A DNA stretch of 64,000 nt from Flavobacterium sp. ZT3R18 (GTDB taxonomy: Bacteria > Bacteroidota > Bacteroidia > Flavobacteriales > Flavobacteriaceae): contig NZ_VJZS01000021.1 of NCBI RefSeq assembly GCF_007097385.1, positions 1-64,000 of the forward strand, read 5' to 3'. Both the position numbers and the translations under genes were made by a program. The notes below the pieces were generated by a model. The model was not told the DNA's origin, ran no database searches, and saw only the letters and a program-made list of their open reading frames with translations. This document shows, piece by piece, positions 17,266 through 24,852 of this stretch. Position 1 is the stretch's first letter; each line of letters begins with the position of its first letter.

Positions 17266-17295
17266 AACCTTGCTCATCATCAGCAAGGTTTTTTT
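17266..17295 (+). terminator. Second hairpin with T-run before the first TonB receptor gene
   Basis: The arms AACCTTGCT (17266-17274) and AGCAAGGTT (17282-17290) are followed by TTTTT. This insulates the iron island from the upstream gene. The region 17151-17265 shows nothing recognisable. Confidence 0.8.
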
Positions 17296-17338
17296 ATGCC
17301 TTAAAATATTAAAAATCATTCCTTTAAAATTTTTATTT

Positions 17339-17413
17339 GTAATTAATCTAAATAAGGATAGTTAAACAAAGTTTAATCTTTACTTTTGTGTTATTCTTAT
17401 TTATTCTAAATAA
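17339..17413 (+). promoter_or_regulatory. Promoter and palindromic operators of the first TonB receptor operon
   Basis: TACTTTTG (17381-17388) fits the -7 consensus TAnnTTTG. A perfect 7-3-7 palindrome TTATTTA-TTC-TAAATAA lies at 17397-17413, just downstream and over the expected start of transcription. A weaker copy (GTAATTA-ATC-TAAATAA) lies at 17339-17355. The same box follows the promoters of the other iron-island units, so I infer a shared repressor, most likely a Fur-type iron regulator. The regulator itself is not in the window. Confidence 0.6.
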
Positions 17414-17446
17414 CAACAACGACATTAAAATCTTTAAACATTATAC

Positions 17447-19816
17447 ATGAAATATTTGAATCTACGTTTACCCTACTTTTCAATACTTGCATTTCTATTT
17501 ATACTTTTCACAGCAACCTCTTTTGCCCAAGATACAGGAGGCATAAAAGGAACAGTTCAAACCAGTGACAACAAACCTGCAGAGGGTGTTTCTGTGACTC
17601 TAAAAGGATTAAACAAGACAACCATTGCTGATAATAATGGTGTATTTACAATTAAAAACGTAGCCGACGGGAGCTTCACTCTAGTTGTAACTTTAGTTGG
17701 TTATAATGATGTAGTGCAAAACGTAACAGTAACAGCTGGCGAAACAGCAACGGTAAACATCAACCTCTCCTTATCGAATAACGAATTGAATCAAGTGGTG
17801 GTTTTAAGTAATAAAAGTGCTTTCAAAACCAACCGTGTTTCGTCTTCCCTTCGATTGCAATCCCCTATTATCGAAATTCCACAAAACATTCAAATCGTAA
17901 CAGGAAAACTAATTCAAGACCAACAAATTAATAATATGCTTGAAGGTGTTACCCGTAACGTGAGTGGGGCTACACGTGTAGAGCATTGGGATAATTATGC
18001 TAATATTACCATGAGAGGTAGCCAAGTTGCTGCTTTTAGAAATGGTATGAACGTGAGTACCTCTTGGGGTCCATTGACGGAAGACATGAGTATGGTAGAA
18101 CGCATAGAATTTGTAAAAGGTCCTGCTGGTTTTATGCTAGCCAACGGAAATCCTAGTGGTTTTTATAATGTGGTTACAAAAAAACCAAGTGGAAGAAACA
18201 AAGGAGAGGCAAGTTTGTCTTTGGGTAGTTTTGGTATGTATAGAGGCACAGTTGATTTTGATGGTAAATTGACTAAAAACGGAAAACTTTTGTACCGTTT
18301 CAATGCAATGGGAGAAAAGAAAGATAGTTACCGTGATTTTGACTTTAATGACCGTTATACTTTTGCACCTGTATTAAAATATTTAGTTACAGACAAAACT
18401 TCAGTAACGCTAGAATATACACAACAATTTTCTAAAGTAAATGCAATTGGTAGTAACTACGTTTATGCCAAAAATGGTTACGAAGAGCTATCTAGAAGTT
18501 TTACTACATCAGAGAAAGAATTAGACCCTACAAGAATGCTAGAAAGAAATCTTCTGGGTATTGTAGAACACAAAATAAATGACAAATGGAAACTTACTGC
18601 CCAAGGTTCTTATTTGAATTATAAGCAAGAAGGAATGTCATTATGGCCAAGCGGTTTTGATGATACAAACGCTGCAATCCTTAAAAGAGCTGGTAATAAC
18701 TGGGATATTTTAGGAAAAATATATGTAGGACAAGCTTATGTAAATGGACAATTTCAAACAGGAGTTGTTCCGCATAAAATATTATCAGGAATAGACATGA
18801 GTGATAAGACCTATTATCATGACTGGTCACAATCTTTTGTTTTGCCCGATTTGGATATTTATAATCCAGTGCATGGTATTCCTGCATCGCCTACTTTTGA
18901 CAGAAGTAAAGACATCAAAGACAGAGGTGTAAAATATCAAAATAATTATAAAGGTTTTTATGCACAGGACGAATTAGGATTCCTTGATAATTCTCTGCGC
19001 TTAACATTGGCAGGAAGATACACTATTCTAAAAGCTGGAGATGTATATTCTGGTAGTTCAAAAAATGAAAAATTCACTCCGCGTATTGGATTGAGTTATT
19101 CTATTAACAAAAACACAACTGCTTATTTTGTACGAGATGAATCTTTTACAGAAAATTACGGAAGCGATTGGCTAGGAAAAAGTTTTAGTCCTCAAACTGG
19201 AACGAACCTAGAGTTAGGTTTCAAAAGAGACTGGATGAACGGAAAATGGAATTCTACGATTGCTGCCTATCAAATTACCACAAACAATGTTCTTACCTTA
19301 GATGCTGAACATTCTACACCAGCTAAACAATTTAGCAGAGAAAGTGGTCAACAAAAGGTAAAAGGTTTTGAAGTTGACATTAGAGGAGAAATCTTCAAAA
19401 ACTTTGATGTTGTTGCCAACTATGCTTTTACAGAAGGAAAAACAACAAAAGATACTGACCCAAACATGGTTGGAAATCAAATTGCAGGAACTACAAGACA
19501 TATCCTAAATACTTGGTTAAACTACAAAGTAGATAATGGATTACTGAACGGATTTGGTGTTTCATTAGGATATCAATATCAGATAAAAAGAGCTCCTTGG
19601 TACATTTCGCCAGATAACACTGGTACACTACCTGATTATTTCCGTGTAGATGGCGGTTTGTCTTATCAAATAAAAAAAGTATCAGTAAATCTTATAGTTA
19701 ATAATATTCTCAACAAATATTTGTATTCTGGAGGATATTACAGCTATTCAAAAATGTACTACTGGCAAGCAGAAGCAGGAACCAACCTACGCCTATCTGT
19801 TGCCTACAAATTCTAG
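17447..19816 (+). CDS. TonB-dependent siderophore receptor with carboxypeptidase-regulatory-like N-domain
   Basis: The 789-residue outer-membrane protein has a signal peptide (to about residue 27, TSFAQ). A beta-sandwich CarboxypepD_reg-like domain follows (about 32-115: GGIKGTVQTSDNKPAEGVSV, then DGSFTLVVTLVGY). The plug domain (IVTGKLIQDQQINNMLEGVTRNVSGA; MVERIEFVKGPAG) and a 22-strand barrel end in the aromatic terminus LSVAYKF. The plug is of the siderophore receptor type (FhuE/ferrichrome-like). It starts an operon with two small membrane proteins and a PepSY protein, and iron control is suggested by the palindrome 34 bp upstream. Confidence 0.92.
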   Translation: MKYLNLRLPYFSILAFLFILFTATSFAQDTGGIKGTVQTSDNKPAEGVSVTLKGLNKTTIADNNGVFTIKNVADGSFTLVVTLVGYNDVVQNVTVTAGETATVNINLSLSNNELNQVVVLSNKSAFKTNRVSSSLRLQSPIIEIPQNIQIVTGKLIQDQQINNMLEGVTRNVSGATRVEHWDNYANITMRGSQVAAFRNGMNVSTSWGPLTEDMSMVERIEFVKGPAGFMLANGNPSGFYNVVTKKPSGRNKGEASLSLGSFGMYRGTVDFDGKLTKNGKLLYRFNAMGEKKDSYRDFDFNDRYTFAPVLKYLVTDKTSVTLEYTQQFSKVNAIGSNYVYAKNGYEELSRSFTTSEKELDPTRMLERNLLGIVEHKINDKWKLTAQGSYLNYKQEGMSLWPSGFDDTNAAILKRAGNNWDILGKIYVGQAYVNGQFQTGVVPHKILSGIDMSDKTYYHDWSQSFVLPDLDIYNPVHGIPASPTFDRSKDIKDRGVKYQNNYKGFYAQDELGFLDNSLRLTLAGRYTILKAGDVYSGSSKNEKFTPRIGLSYSINKNTTAYFVRDESFTENYGSDWLGKSFSPQTGTNLELGFKRDWMNGKWNSTIAAYQITTNNVLTLDAEHSTPAKQFSRESGQQKVKGFEVDIRGEIFKNFDVVANYAFTEGKTTKDTDPNMVGNQIAGTTRHILNTWLNYKVDNGLLNGFGVSLGYQYQIKRAPWYISPDNTGTLPDYFRVDGGLSYQIKKVSVNLIVNNILNKYLYSGGYYSYSKMYYWQAEAGTNLRLSVAYKF

Positions 19817-19849
19817 ATCATGGTAAGTTGTTAGGTTTTGTTTAGTTGT

Positions 19850-19875
19850 AACTCCTCATTTCGGTGGGGAGTTTT
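19850..19875 (+). terminator. Hairpin between the receptor and the following small genes
   Basis: The arms AACTCCTC (19850-19857) and GGGGAGTT (19866-19873) pair with one weak position and are followed by Ts. It may attenuate expression so that the receptor is made in excess over the inner-membrane proteins. Confidence 0.6.
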
Positions 19876-19925
19876 TAAATCTTTTAAATCAAGCCAAAAC
19901 AAATACATTCAATAAAAACTATATT

Positions 19926-20267
19926 ATGATAACAATTTCAAGTACCCTTCTTTTTTTAGCATTCTACACTTTATATTACAGCTCCCAACGAGTTCCGCTG
20001 TCGTATAATCTTGGTTTTGAAAAATGGATGCAAAATAAACCAAATCCAACTAAAACAATTGGACTCTCATTATTACTACTGGCTTATTTTTCGTGGATAT
20101 ACACTACTGCTTTAGGAGCTGGAACGCTGCTTTTTTTTATAGCATTGATGACAATTGGCAGTTTGACCGTTATCTTAAAACCTTTAAAAATAATACCTCC
20201 CGAAACTATTATCGCTCTTTTTACGATAATGGGGATTTTAGAAATGTACTACTCTTTATTATTTTAG
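19926..20267 (+). CDS. Small inner-membrane protein of the iron-uptake operon (DUF3325-like)
   Basis: The 113-residue protein has about four hydrophobic segments (near residues 3-17, 45-62, 65-82 and 92-112) and a cytoplasmic-looking loop FEKWMQNKPNPTKT. Together with the next gene and the PepSY gene it matches a common arrangement in which a siderophore receptor is followed by DUF3325- and DUF3649-type small membrane proteins and a PepSY protein. The family assignment is from size, topology and context only. Confidence 0.6.
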   Translation: MITISSTLLFLAFYTLYYSSQRVPLSYNLGFEKWMQNKPNPTKTIGLSLLLLAYFSWIYTTALGAGTLLFFIALMTIGSLTVILKPLKIIPPETIIALFTIMGILEMYYSLLF

Positions 20268-20276
20268 CCTCAAAAT

Positions 20277-20567
20277 ATGCCAGCAAATCCTAAACATCTA
20301 ACCCAATCCAAGCCACAACGTTTTCTAAAAATAACAGCTGCAATACTGGGCGGATACCTCGTTGCGGTAAGCTTTCATTTGGCTCTTGCTACTTGGTTTG
20401 ACCGTGCTACTATAATTATATCAATGACTTTTACGGGTTTTATCCTTTGGGTAGCCTTGATGGTTATTGCTTTTTTGGCAAAAAATGGTTGGAAAATCTG
20501 GGCTGTTTACCTACTTCTTACTTTATCTTTTTCCCTTACTATTTTTCTAGGTCAATCCTATAATTAG
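20277..20567 (+). CDS. Small inner-membrane protein of the iron-uptake operon (DUF3649-like)
   Basis: The 96-residue protein has three hydrophobic helices (about residues 18-37, 42-66, 71-90) and a pattern, RFLKITAAILGGYLVAVSF ... AKNGWKIWAVYLL, that resembles the DUF3649 proteins encoded beside PepSY iron-uptake genes in proteobacteria. It starts 10 bp after the previous gene and is surely co-transcribed. It is probably a partner of the PepSY protein; its biochemical role is unknown. Confidence 0.65.
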   Translation: MPANPKHLTQSKPQRFLKITAAILGGYLVAVSFHLALATWFDRATIIISMTFTGFILWVALMVIAFLAKNGWKIWAVYLLLTLSFSLTIFLGQSYN

Positions 20568-20578
20568 ACGTTAATTTT

Positions 20579-20711
20579 ATGAAATCGCCATGACAAAACT
20601 TGTCGCAATTGAAAATCATCGAATACAAAAACAGATATTAACCGATGAGATAAACACCAATGAAGATCTAGCGATACCATATTCCAGCAAAAACAATATT
20701 AACTACATATG
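20579..20711 (+). repeat. 130-bp start-codon-linked repeat block, copy 2
   Basis: The block runs from ATGAAATCGCC (20579) to TACATATG, whose ATG (20709-20711) is the start codon of the PepSY gene. It is the counterpart of 7483-7615 (minus strand), with scattered substitutions and a 2-bp length difference. A short frame inside it reads MTKLVAIENHRIQKQILTD and ends at a TGA that overlaps the PepSY start codon (ATGA). Confidence 0.75.
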
Positions 20712-22256
20712 AATAACAGGAACTATAACATCTATTTTCACACCCATACTGTTAGCGGTATTGTAATAAGCGTGGTACTTTTTGTCATTTTCTTTGCTGG
20801 ATCTTTCTCTTTTTTCAAAGATGAAATCAGCAGTTGGGAACGAAATGAATCTTTTGCAAGTACGAAAAAAATTTCACTCAATATTGACAGCGCTTTAAAC
20901 TCCATTGCTAAGAAACACAACTTGCACGGACGCAACGTTTCTATTTCGCAATCCAGTGCCGAAAGAAGGGTCAGTGTATCTCTCGAAGAATCAAAAGATA
21001 AATTGGCTACTAAAAAAGACAAGGAAAGTCAGTTTTTTTATTTAGATACAAAAACCTTCAAAACAGCGACCTATGATGAATCCTATTCGCTGGGAGAATT
21101 CTTGTATCGCCTCCATTTTTTAGCTCAAATCCCTTATCCTGTTGGGTATTATCTATCTGGATTTGTGGCTTTATTTTTTTTATTTGCTATAGTAACCGGT
21201 GTTTTATTGCATTGGCAAAAAATAGTATCCAACTTTTATCTCTTTAGACCCAAAGAAAAACTCAAAACCATGTGGACTGATGCGCATACTTCATTGGGTA
21301 TTTTGGGGTTGCCTTTTCAATTTGTATATGCGGTTACAGGAGCCTTTTTTATGATTAAATTGCTAATTGTAGCACCCGTTGTGGTCGCTTTGTACAAAGG
21401 AGATCAGGATAAATTATACAAAGAATTAGAATACAGCACTACTCCTTATGAGTATAAAAACACAACCCTAAAACCACCTTATCACATTGACAAACTGGTG
21501 GCCGAAGCTAAAAATAAATGGAACGATTTTGATATTACCGAAGTTGAAATTCAAAATTATGGCGATGCCAATATGCATCTTATCGTTGAAGGACAATTAG
21601 CCGATAATCAAAAATTTACTGGAATAGGTAAATTGGTTTACAAAGTAGCTACTAGAAAAATTATTTCGCAAAAAGATCCTTATGCACAAACTACTTATTT
21701 GGATGGTGTAAAAAACGTGCTATACCGAATCCATTTTGGTAATTACGGCGGTTATGCTTTAAAACTAATTAGTTTTGCTATGGGAATAATTACTTGTTTT
21801 GTGATCATTTCTGGCGTTATGATTTGGTTGGTTGCCAGAGACAAAAAGAATATGCCTGAAAACAAAAGACGTTTCAATCGCAGAGTGGTTCGGATCTATA
21901 TAGCCATAAGTTTAAGTATGTACCCCATAACGGCTTTGACTTTTATAGCCTGTAAACTATTTTATCCGCTCAATCAATCTGGCATTTACACGGTTTATTT
22001 TGTGGGTTGGCTGCTCTTGACCGTATTTTTTATTCTGAAAAGGAACGATGCTTTTACCAATAAATACTGCTTATTGTCTGGTAGTATTTTAGGTTTTTTG
22101 GTTCCAATTACCAACGGAATAGTTACAGGAAATTGGTTTTGGAATTCTTTTACTCACAATAAATTTCAGCTGTTTTTTGTAGATATTTTTTGGATTCTCT
22201 TGGCGTCCATTTCACTTTATGCGGGATTGAAACAAAAAAATAGTACCGCAAAGTAA
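20709..22256 (+). CDS. PepSY-associated transmembrane protein (PiuB-like iron-uptake reductase)
   Basis: The 515-residue inner-membrane protein has the PepSY_TM layout. Helix 1 follows a His-rich start (NIYFHTHTVSGIVISVVLF). Helices near 130-170 (LYRLHFLAQIPYPVGYYL), 195-235 (DAHTSLGILGLPFQFVY) and 345-375 (VLYRIHFGNYGGYALKL) carry conserved histidines that probably bind haem, and about four extra C-terminal helices follow. Such proteins are thought to move electrons across the membrane to reduce ferric siderophores in the periplasm. Its start codon is supplied by the upstream repeat block. Confidence 0.85.
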   Translation: MNNRNYNIYFHTHTVSGIVISVVLFVIFFAGSFSFFKDEISSWERNESFASTKKISLNIDSALNSIAKKHNLHGRNVSISQSSAERRVSVSLEESKDKLATKKDKESQFFYLDTKTFKTATYDESYSLGEFLYRLHFLAQIPYPVGYYLSGFVALFFLFAIVTGVLLHWQKIVSNFYLFRPKEKLKTMWTDAHTSLGILGLPFQFVYAVTGAFFMIKLLIVAPVVVALYKGDQDKLYKELEYSTTPYEYKNTTLKPPYHIDKLVAEAKNKWNDFDITEVEIQNYGDANMHLIVEGQLADNQKFTGIGKLVYKVATRKIISQKDPYAQTTYLDGVKNVLYRIHFGNYGGYALKLISFAMGIITCFVIISGVMIWLVARDKKNMPENKRRFNRRVVRIYIAISLSMYPITALTFIACKLFYPLNQSGIYTVYFVGWLLLTVFFILKRNDAFTNKYCLLSGSILGFLVPITNGIVTGNWFWNSFTHNKFQLFFVDIFWILLASISLYAGLKQKNSTAK

Positions 22257-22408
22257 CGAACGCCTCAAAGAAAAGTATGATTTTGAGTTAAACCATTCCG
22301 CATATTATAAATCTAAACAGCTTTATTCTAAAATAAACAGCATTAAAATTCATTCACAAATAGTAAAAATCTGAATCATAAAAACATCTCTTTAAAAGTT
22401 AATAATAA

Positions 22409-22463
22409 TTGCTATTATCTTATTTATTTTTACATTTGCACTATTTTTATTTATTCTAAATAA
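22409..22463 (+). promoter_or_regulatory. Promoter and palindromic operator of the ankyrin/DUF2271/ApbE operon
   Basis: TTG (22409-22411), a 19-bp spacer and TACATTTG (22431-22438) form a good Bacteroidota promoter. The perfect palindrome TTATTTATTCTAAATAA lies at 22447-22463, 8 bp after the -7 element, the same spacing as at 17397. This marks the start of a second iron-controlled unit. Confidence 0.65.
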
Positions 22464-22539
22464 TTCTGAATTAAGAAGCCCTTAAAAATTTAAAAAAGCT
22501 CTAAACGGACCATAATACAACCTTTATATAAAATCCTTT

Positions 22540-24060
22540 ATGAAAAAGAATCTTTTTATTTCTTTTGCCCTAGTCGCCACTTTATTGGTTAATGCGCAGC
22601 AAAAAAACACACTTTTGGAGCAGTCTTTTTGGAAAACAGCCCCAGATGTAGCTGCGGTTCAAGTTGAAATTGCAAAAGGAAACAGCCCCTCAGCATCGAC
22701 CGCAAATGCTTTTGATCCCGTTGTTTTGGCAATTAATAATGAAGCACCCGCAGCAACGATAAAATTTTTATTAGAGCAACCCGGAAATGAAGTGAATAAA
22801 TCGACTCACGACAACCGTATTTATTTACACTGGGCTGCTGGAAAAGGGAATCTAGAAATCGTAGAATACCTTATAGCCAAAGGGTCGGATGTTAATCTAG
22901 AAGACAGTCACAGTACATTTCCTGTTACAGCTGCGGCAAGTAACGGTGTAAGCAATACAGCAGTGTATGAAGCCTTTTTTAAAGCGGGAGTCGATCCTAA
23001 GAAAAAATACAAAGACGGGACAAACCTGCTGCTTATGGCGATACCTTTCGATAAAAACTTAACAATTTCTAATTATTTTGCAACAAAGGGATTATCACTA
23101 AAAGATGTCGATTCCGATGGAAATACCGCTTTTAATTATGCTGCAAGAACGGGAAATATACCTTTCTTAAAAACGCTATTAGAAAAAGGAGTAAAATACA
23201 CTGACAATGCGCTTATCATTGCCGCACAAGGTACTCGCAAAGAGCCAAATACTCTTGAAACCTACAAATACTTGGTTGAAGATTTAAAATTAAAACCAAC
23301 TGTAACTAGCAAAGAAGGGCAAACGGTGCTTCATTTCCTTGCAACCAAACCCAATCAAACAGCCATTATTAACTACTTTTTAGCCAAAGGAGTAGAGCTA
23401 AACAAAGCCGATAACGAAGGAAATACTCCATTGATGGTTGCTGCTTCGGTTAGAGAAACCAACGGAGCATTAGAACAATTTTTACCTGTTGTAAAAAACA
23501 GCAATGTACTAAACGCAAAAGGAGAATCAGCCCTAACAATGGCAGTAAAATCAGGAACACCAACTGCTGTAGAACTTCTTTTGAACAAAGGTGCCGATGT
23601 TAAAATTACCAATAAGGACGGAAATAATTTAGGTTTCTATTTAATAGAATCGTACCGTCCACAAATGATGGGAATGGCACGACCAGCAGAAGGTGTAAAT
23701 CCTCAAAAACAAGATCCTTTTGCCGTAAAAACAAAATTACTTCAAGACAGTGGATTAAATTTAGCTACTCCTCAAAAAGATGGAAACACGCTATATCATT
23801 TGGCTATAGCCAAAAATGATTTAGCTTTGCTGAAAAAAATAGCCGATTTAAACATCGATATCAACCTTAAAAACAAAGATGGTTTAACCGCTTTGCACAA
23901 AGCAGCCATGATTTCTAAAGATGATACTATCTTAAAATACCTAGTATCAATTGGGGCAAAAAAAGAAATCACAACCGAGTTTGACGAAAGTGCTTATGCC
24001 TTGGCAAAAGAGAATGAAACTTTAACAAAAAACAACGTATCTATAGAATTCCTAAAATAG
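22540..24060 (+). CDS. Exported ankyrin-repeat protein
   Basis: The 506-residue protein has a signal peptide (to about residue 19, LVNAQ). At least eight ankyrin repeats follow, for example RIYLHWAAGKGNLEIVEYLI, NTAFNYAARTGNIPFLKTLL, TVLHFLATKPN, SALTMAVKSGTPTAVELLL and TALHKAAMISKDDTILKYLV. It should be a periplasmic protein-binding scaffold. It heads the unit with the DUF2271, PepSY-flavodoxin and ApbE genes. I infer that it holds or protects a partner in this redox system. Its stop codon is immediately followed by the 30-bp tandem repeat. Confidence 0.88.
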   Translation: MKKNLFISFALVATLLVNAQQKNTLLEQSFWKTAPDVAAVQVEIAKGNSPSASTANAFDPVVLAINNEAPAATIKFLLEQPGNEVNKSTHDNRIYLHWAAGKGNLEIVEYLIAKGSDVNLEDSHSTFPVTAAASNGVSNTAVYEAFFKAGVDPKKKYKDGTNLLLMAIPFDKNLTISNYFATKGLSLKDVDSDGNTAFNYAARTGNIPFLKTLLEKGVKYTDNALIIAAQGTRKEPNTLETYKYLVEDLKLKPTVTSKEGQTVLHFLATKPNQTAIINYFLAKGVELNKADNEGNTPLMVAASVRETNGALEQFLPVVKNSNVLNAKGESALTMAVKSGTPTAVELLLNKGADVKITNKDGNNLGFYLIESYRPQMMGMARPAEGVNPQKQDPFAVKTKLLQDSGLNLATPQKDGNTLYHLAIAKNDLALLKKIADLNIDINLKNKDGLTALHKAAMISKDDTILKYLVSIGAKKEITTEFDESAYALAKENETLTKNNVSIEFLK

Positions 24061-24061
24061 C

Positions 24062-24181
24062 TTCGACAGGCTCAGCTACCGAGGGAATGATTTCGACAGG
24101 CTCAGCTACCGAGGGAATGATTTCGACAGGCTCAACTAACGAGTCGATGCATTCTACAGGCTCAGCTACCATTCGACAGTT
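24062..24181 (+). repeat. Four 30-bp tandem repeats between two genes of the operon
   Basis: The units start at 24062, 24092, 24122 and 24152; the first reads TTCGACAGGCTCAGCTACCG plus AGGGAATGAT. Units 1 and 2 are identical and units 3 and 4 have diverged. They begin one base after the ankyrin stop codon and end 28 bp before the DUF2271 start. The frame running through them into DUF2271 is an artefact of the 30-bp period. Confidence 0.85.
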
Positions 24182-24209
24182 TCCTAATAATTACAAAATA
24201 ATTACATAC

Positions 24210-24692
24210 ATGAATTCAATACTAAAAATAGCTCTTGCAAGCGCATTCATCTGCCTACTCTCATTACAAACAACAGCACAAACCAGCAAATACAAATGCA
24301 TGCTCCAAATGTCCAACTACATGGGCGAAGGGGCATATATTGTGGTTTCGCTTGTAAATGCCAAAGGTGAATACGACAAAACACTTTACGTAATGGGCGA
24401 CGACAAAAAATGGTACAAAACCCTGAAAGAATGGCATAAATTTTATTCTAAAAAGCCTACGGACATCAGTGCAAAAACAGGAGCTTCGGTAACTGGTGGC
24501 GACCGTAGCATCACTACCTTAGAAATTGAAGATTCTAAAATTAACAAAGGCTACAAATTGCGCTTTGAAACAGCTGTTGAAGACAATAAATATTACACAG
24601 CCGATTTAGAAATACCCCTCACAACCGAAGGAATTGCTAACAAAGTAGAAGGTAAAAGTTATATTCGCTACGTAAGATTAAGCAAAATCTAA
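24210..24692 (+). CDS. DUF2271-family periplasmic protein, candidate FMN carrier
   Basis: From the ATG at 24210 the protein is 160 residues with a clear signal peptide (to about residue 23, QTTAQ). The order of segments (exported start, MSNYMGEGAYIVV, then TGASVTGGDRSITTL, then YTADLEIPLT) fits DUF2271. Residues 90-93, TGAS, match the end of the [ST]GA[TS] motif to which ApbE attaches FMN. However, the acidic residue expected three positions before the Thr is replaced by Ser87, with Asp85 two places earlier. Flavinylation is inferred from this motif and from the apbE gene two genes downstream. Confidence 0.75.
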   Translation: MNSILKIALASAFICLLSLQTTAQTSKYKCMLQMSNYMGEGAYIVVSLVNAKGEYDKTLYVMGDDKKWYKTLKEWHKFYSKKPTDISAKTGASVTGGDRSITTLEIEDSKINKGYKLRFETAVEDNKYYTADLEIPLTTEGIANKVEGKSYIRYVRLSKI

Positions 24693-24705
24693 ATATTGAA
24701 AGTAC

Positions 24706-24810
24706 AAAGACTGATTCCACAGATTATCACAGATTATAGTTAAATTTCATAGGTTTTATAGCCTAGAATGACAAAAAAAAATCTGTGTAAATTTGTGGAA
24801 TCTGTGTTAA
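24706..24810. repeat. GATTCCACAGATTATCACAG inverted repeat
   Basis: The segment from ACTGATTCCACAGATT to AAATTTGTGGAATCTGTG forms imperfect arms about 25 bp long around a 50-bp centre, related to the interior of the elements at 6271, 33426 and 58697. It separates the DUF2271 gene from the PepSY-flavodoxin gene. No terminal TATGAC ends were found here. Confidence 0.6.
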
Positions 24811-24852
24811 CAATTTTAAGCACACCAATAATTTTTAAAATAAATTACAGCA

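Noticed and set aside
24087-24209. N-terminal extension of the DUF2271 protein
   Set aside because: It is a translation of the 30-bp tandem repeat and would bury the signal peptide; the ATG at 24210 gives a normal exported protein.
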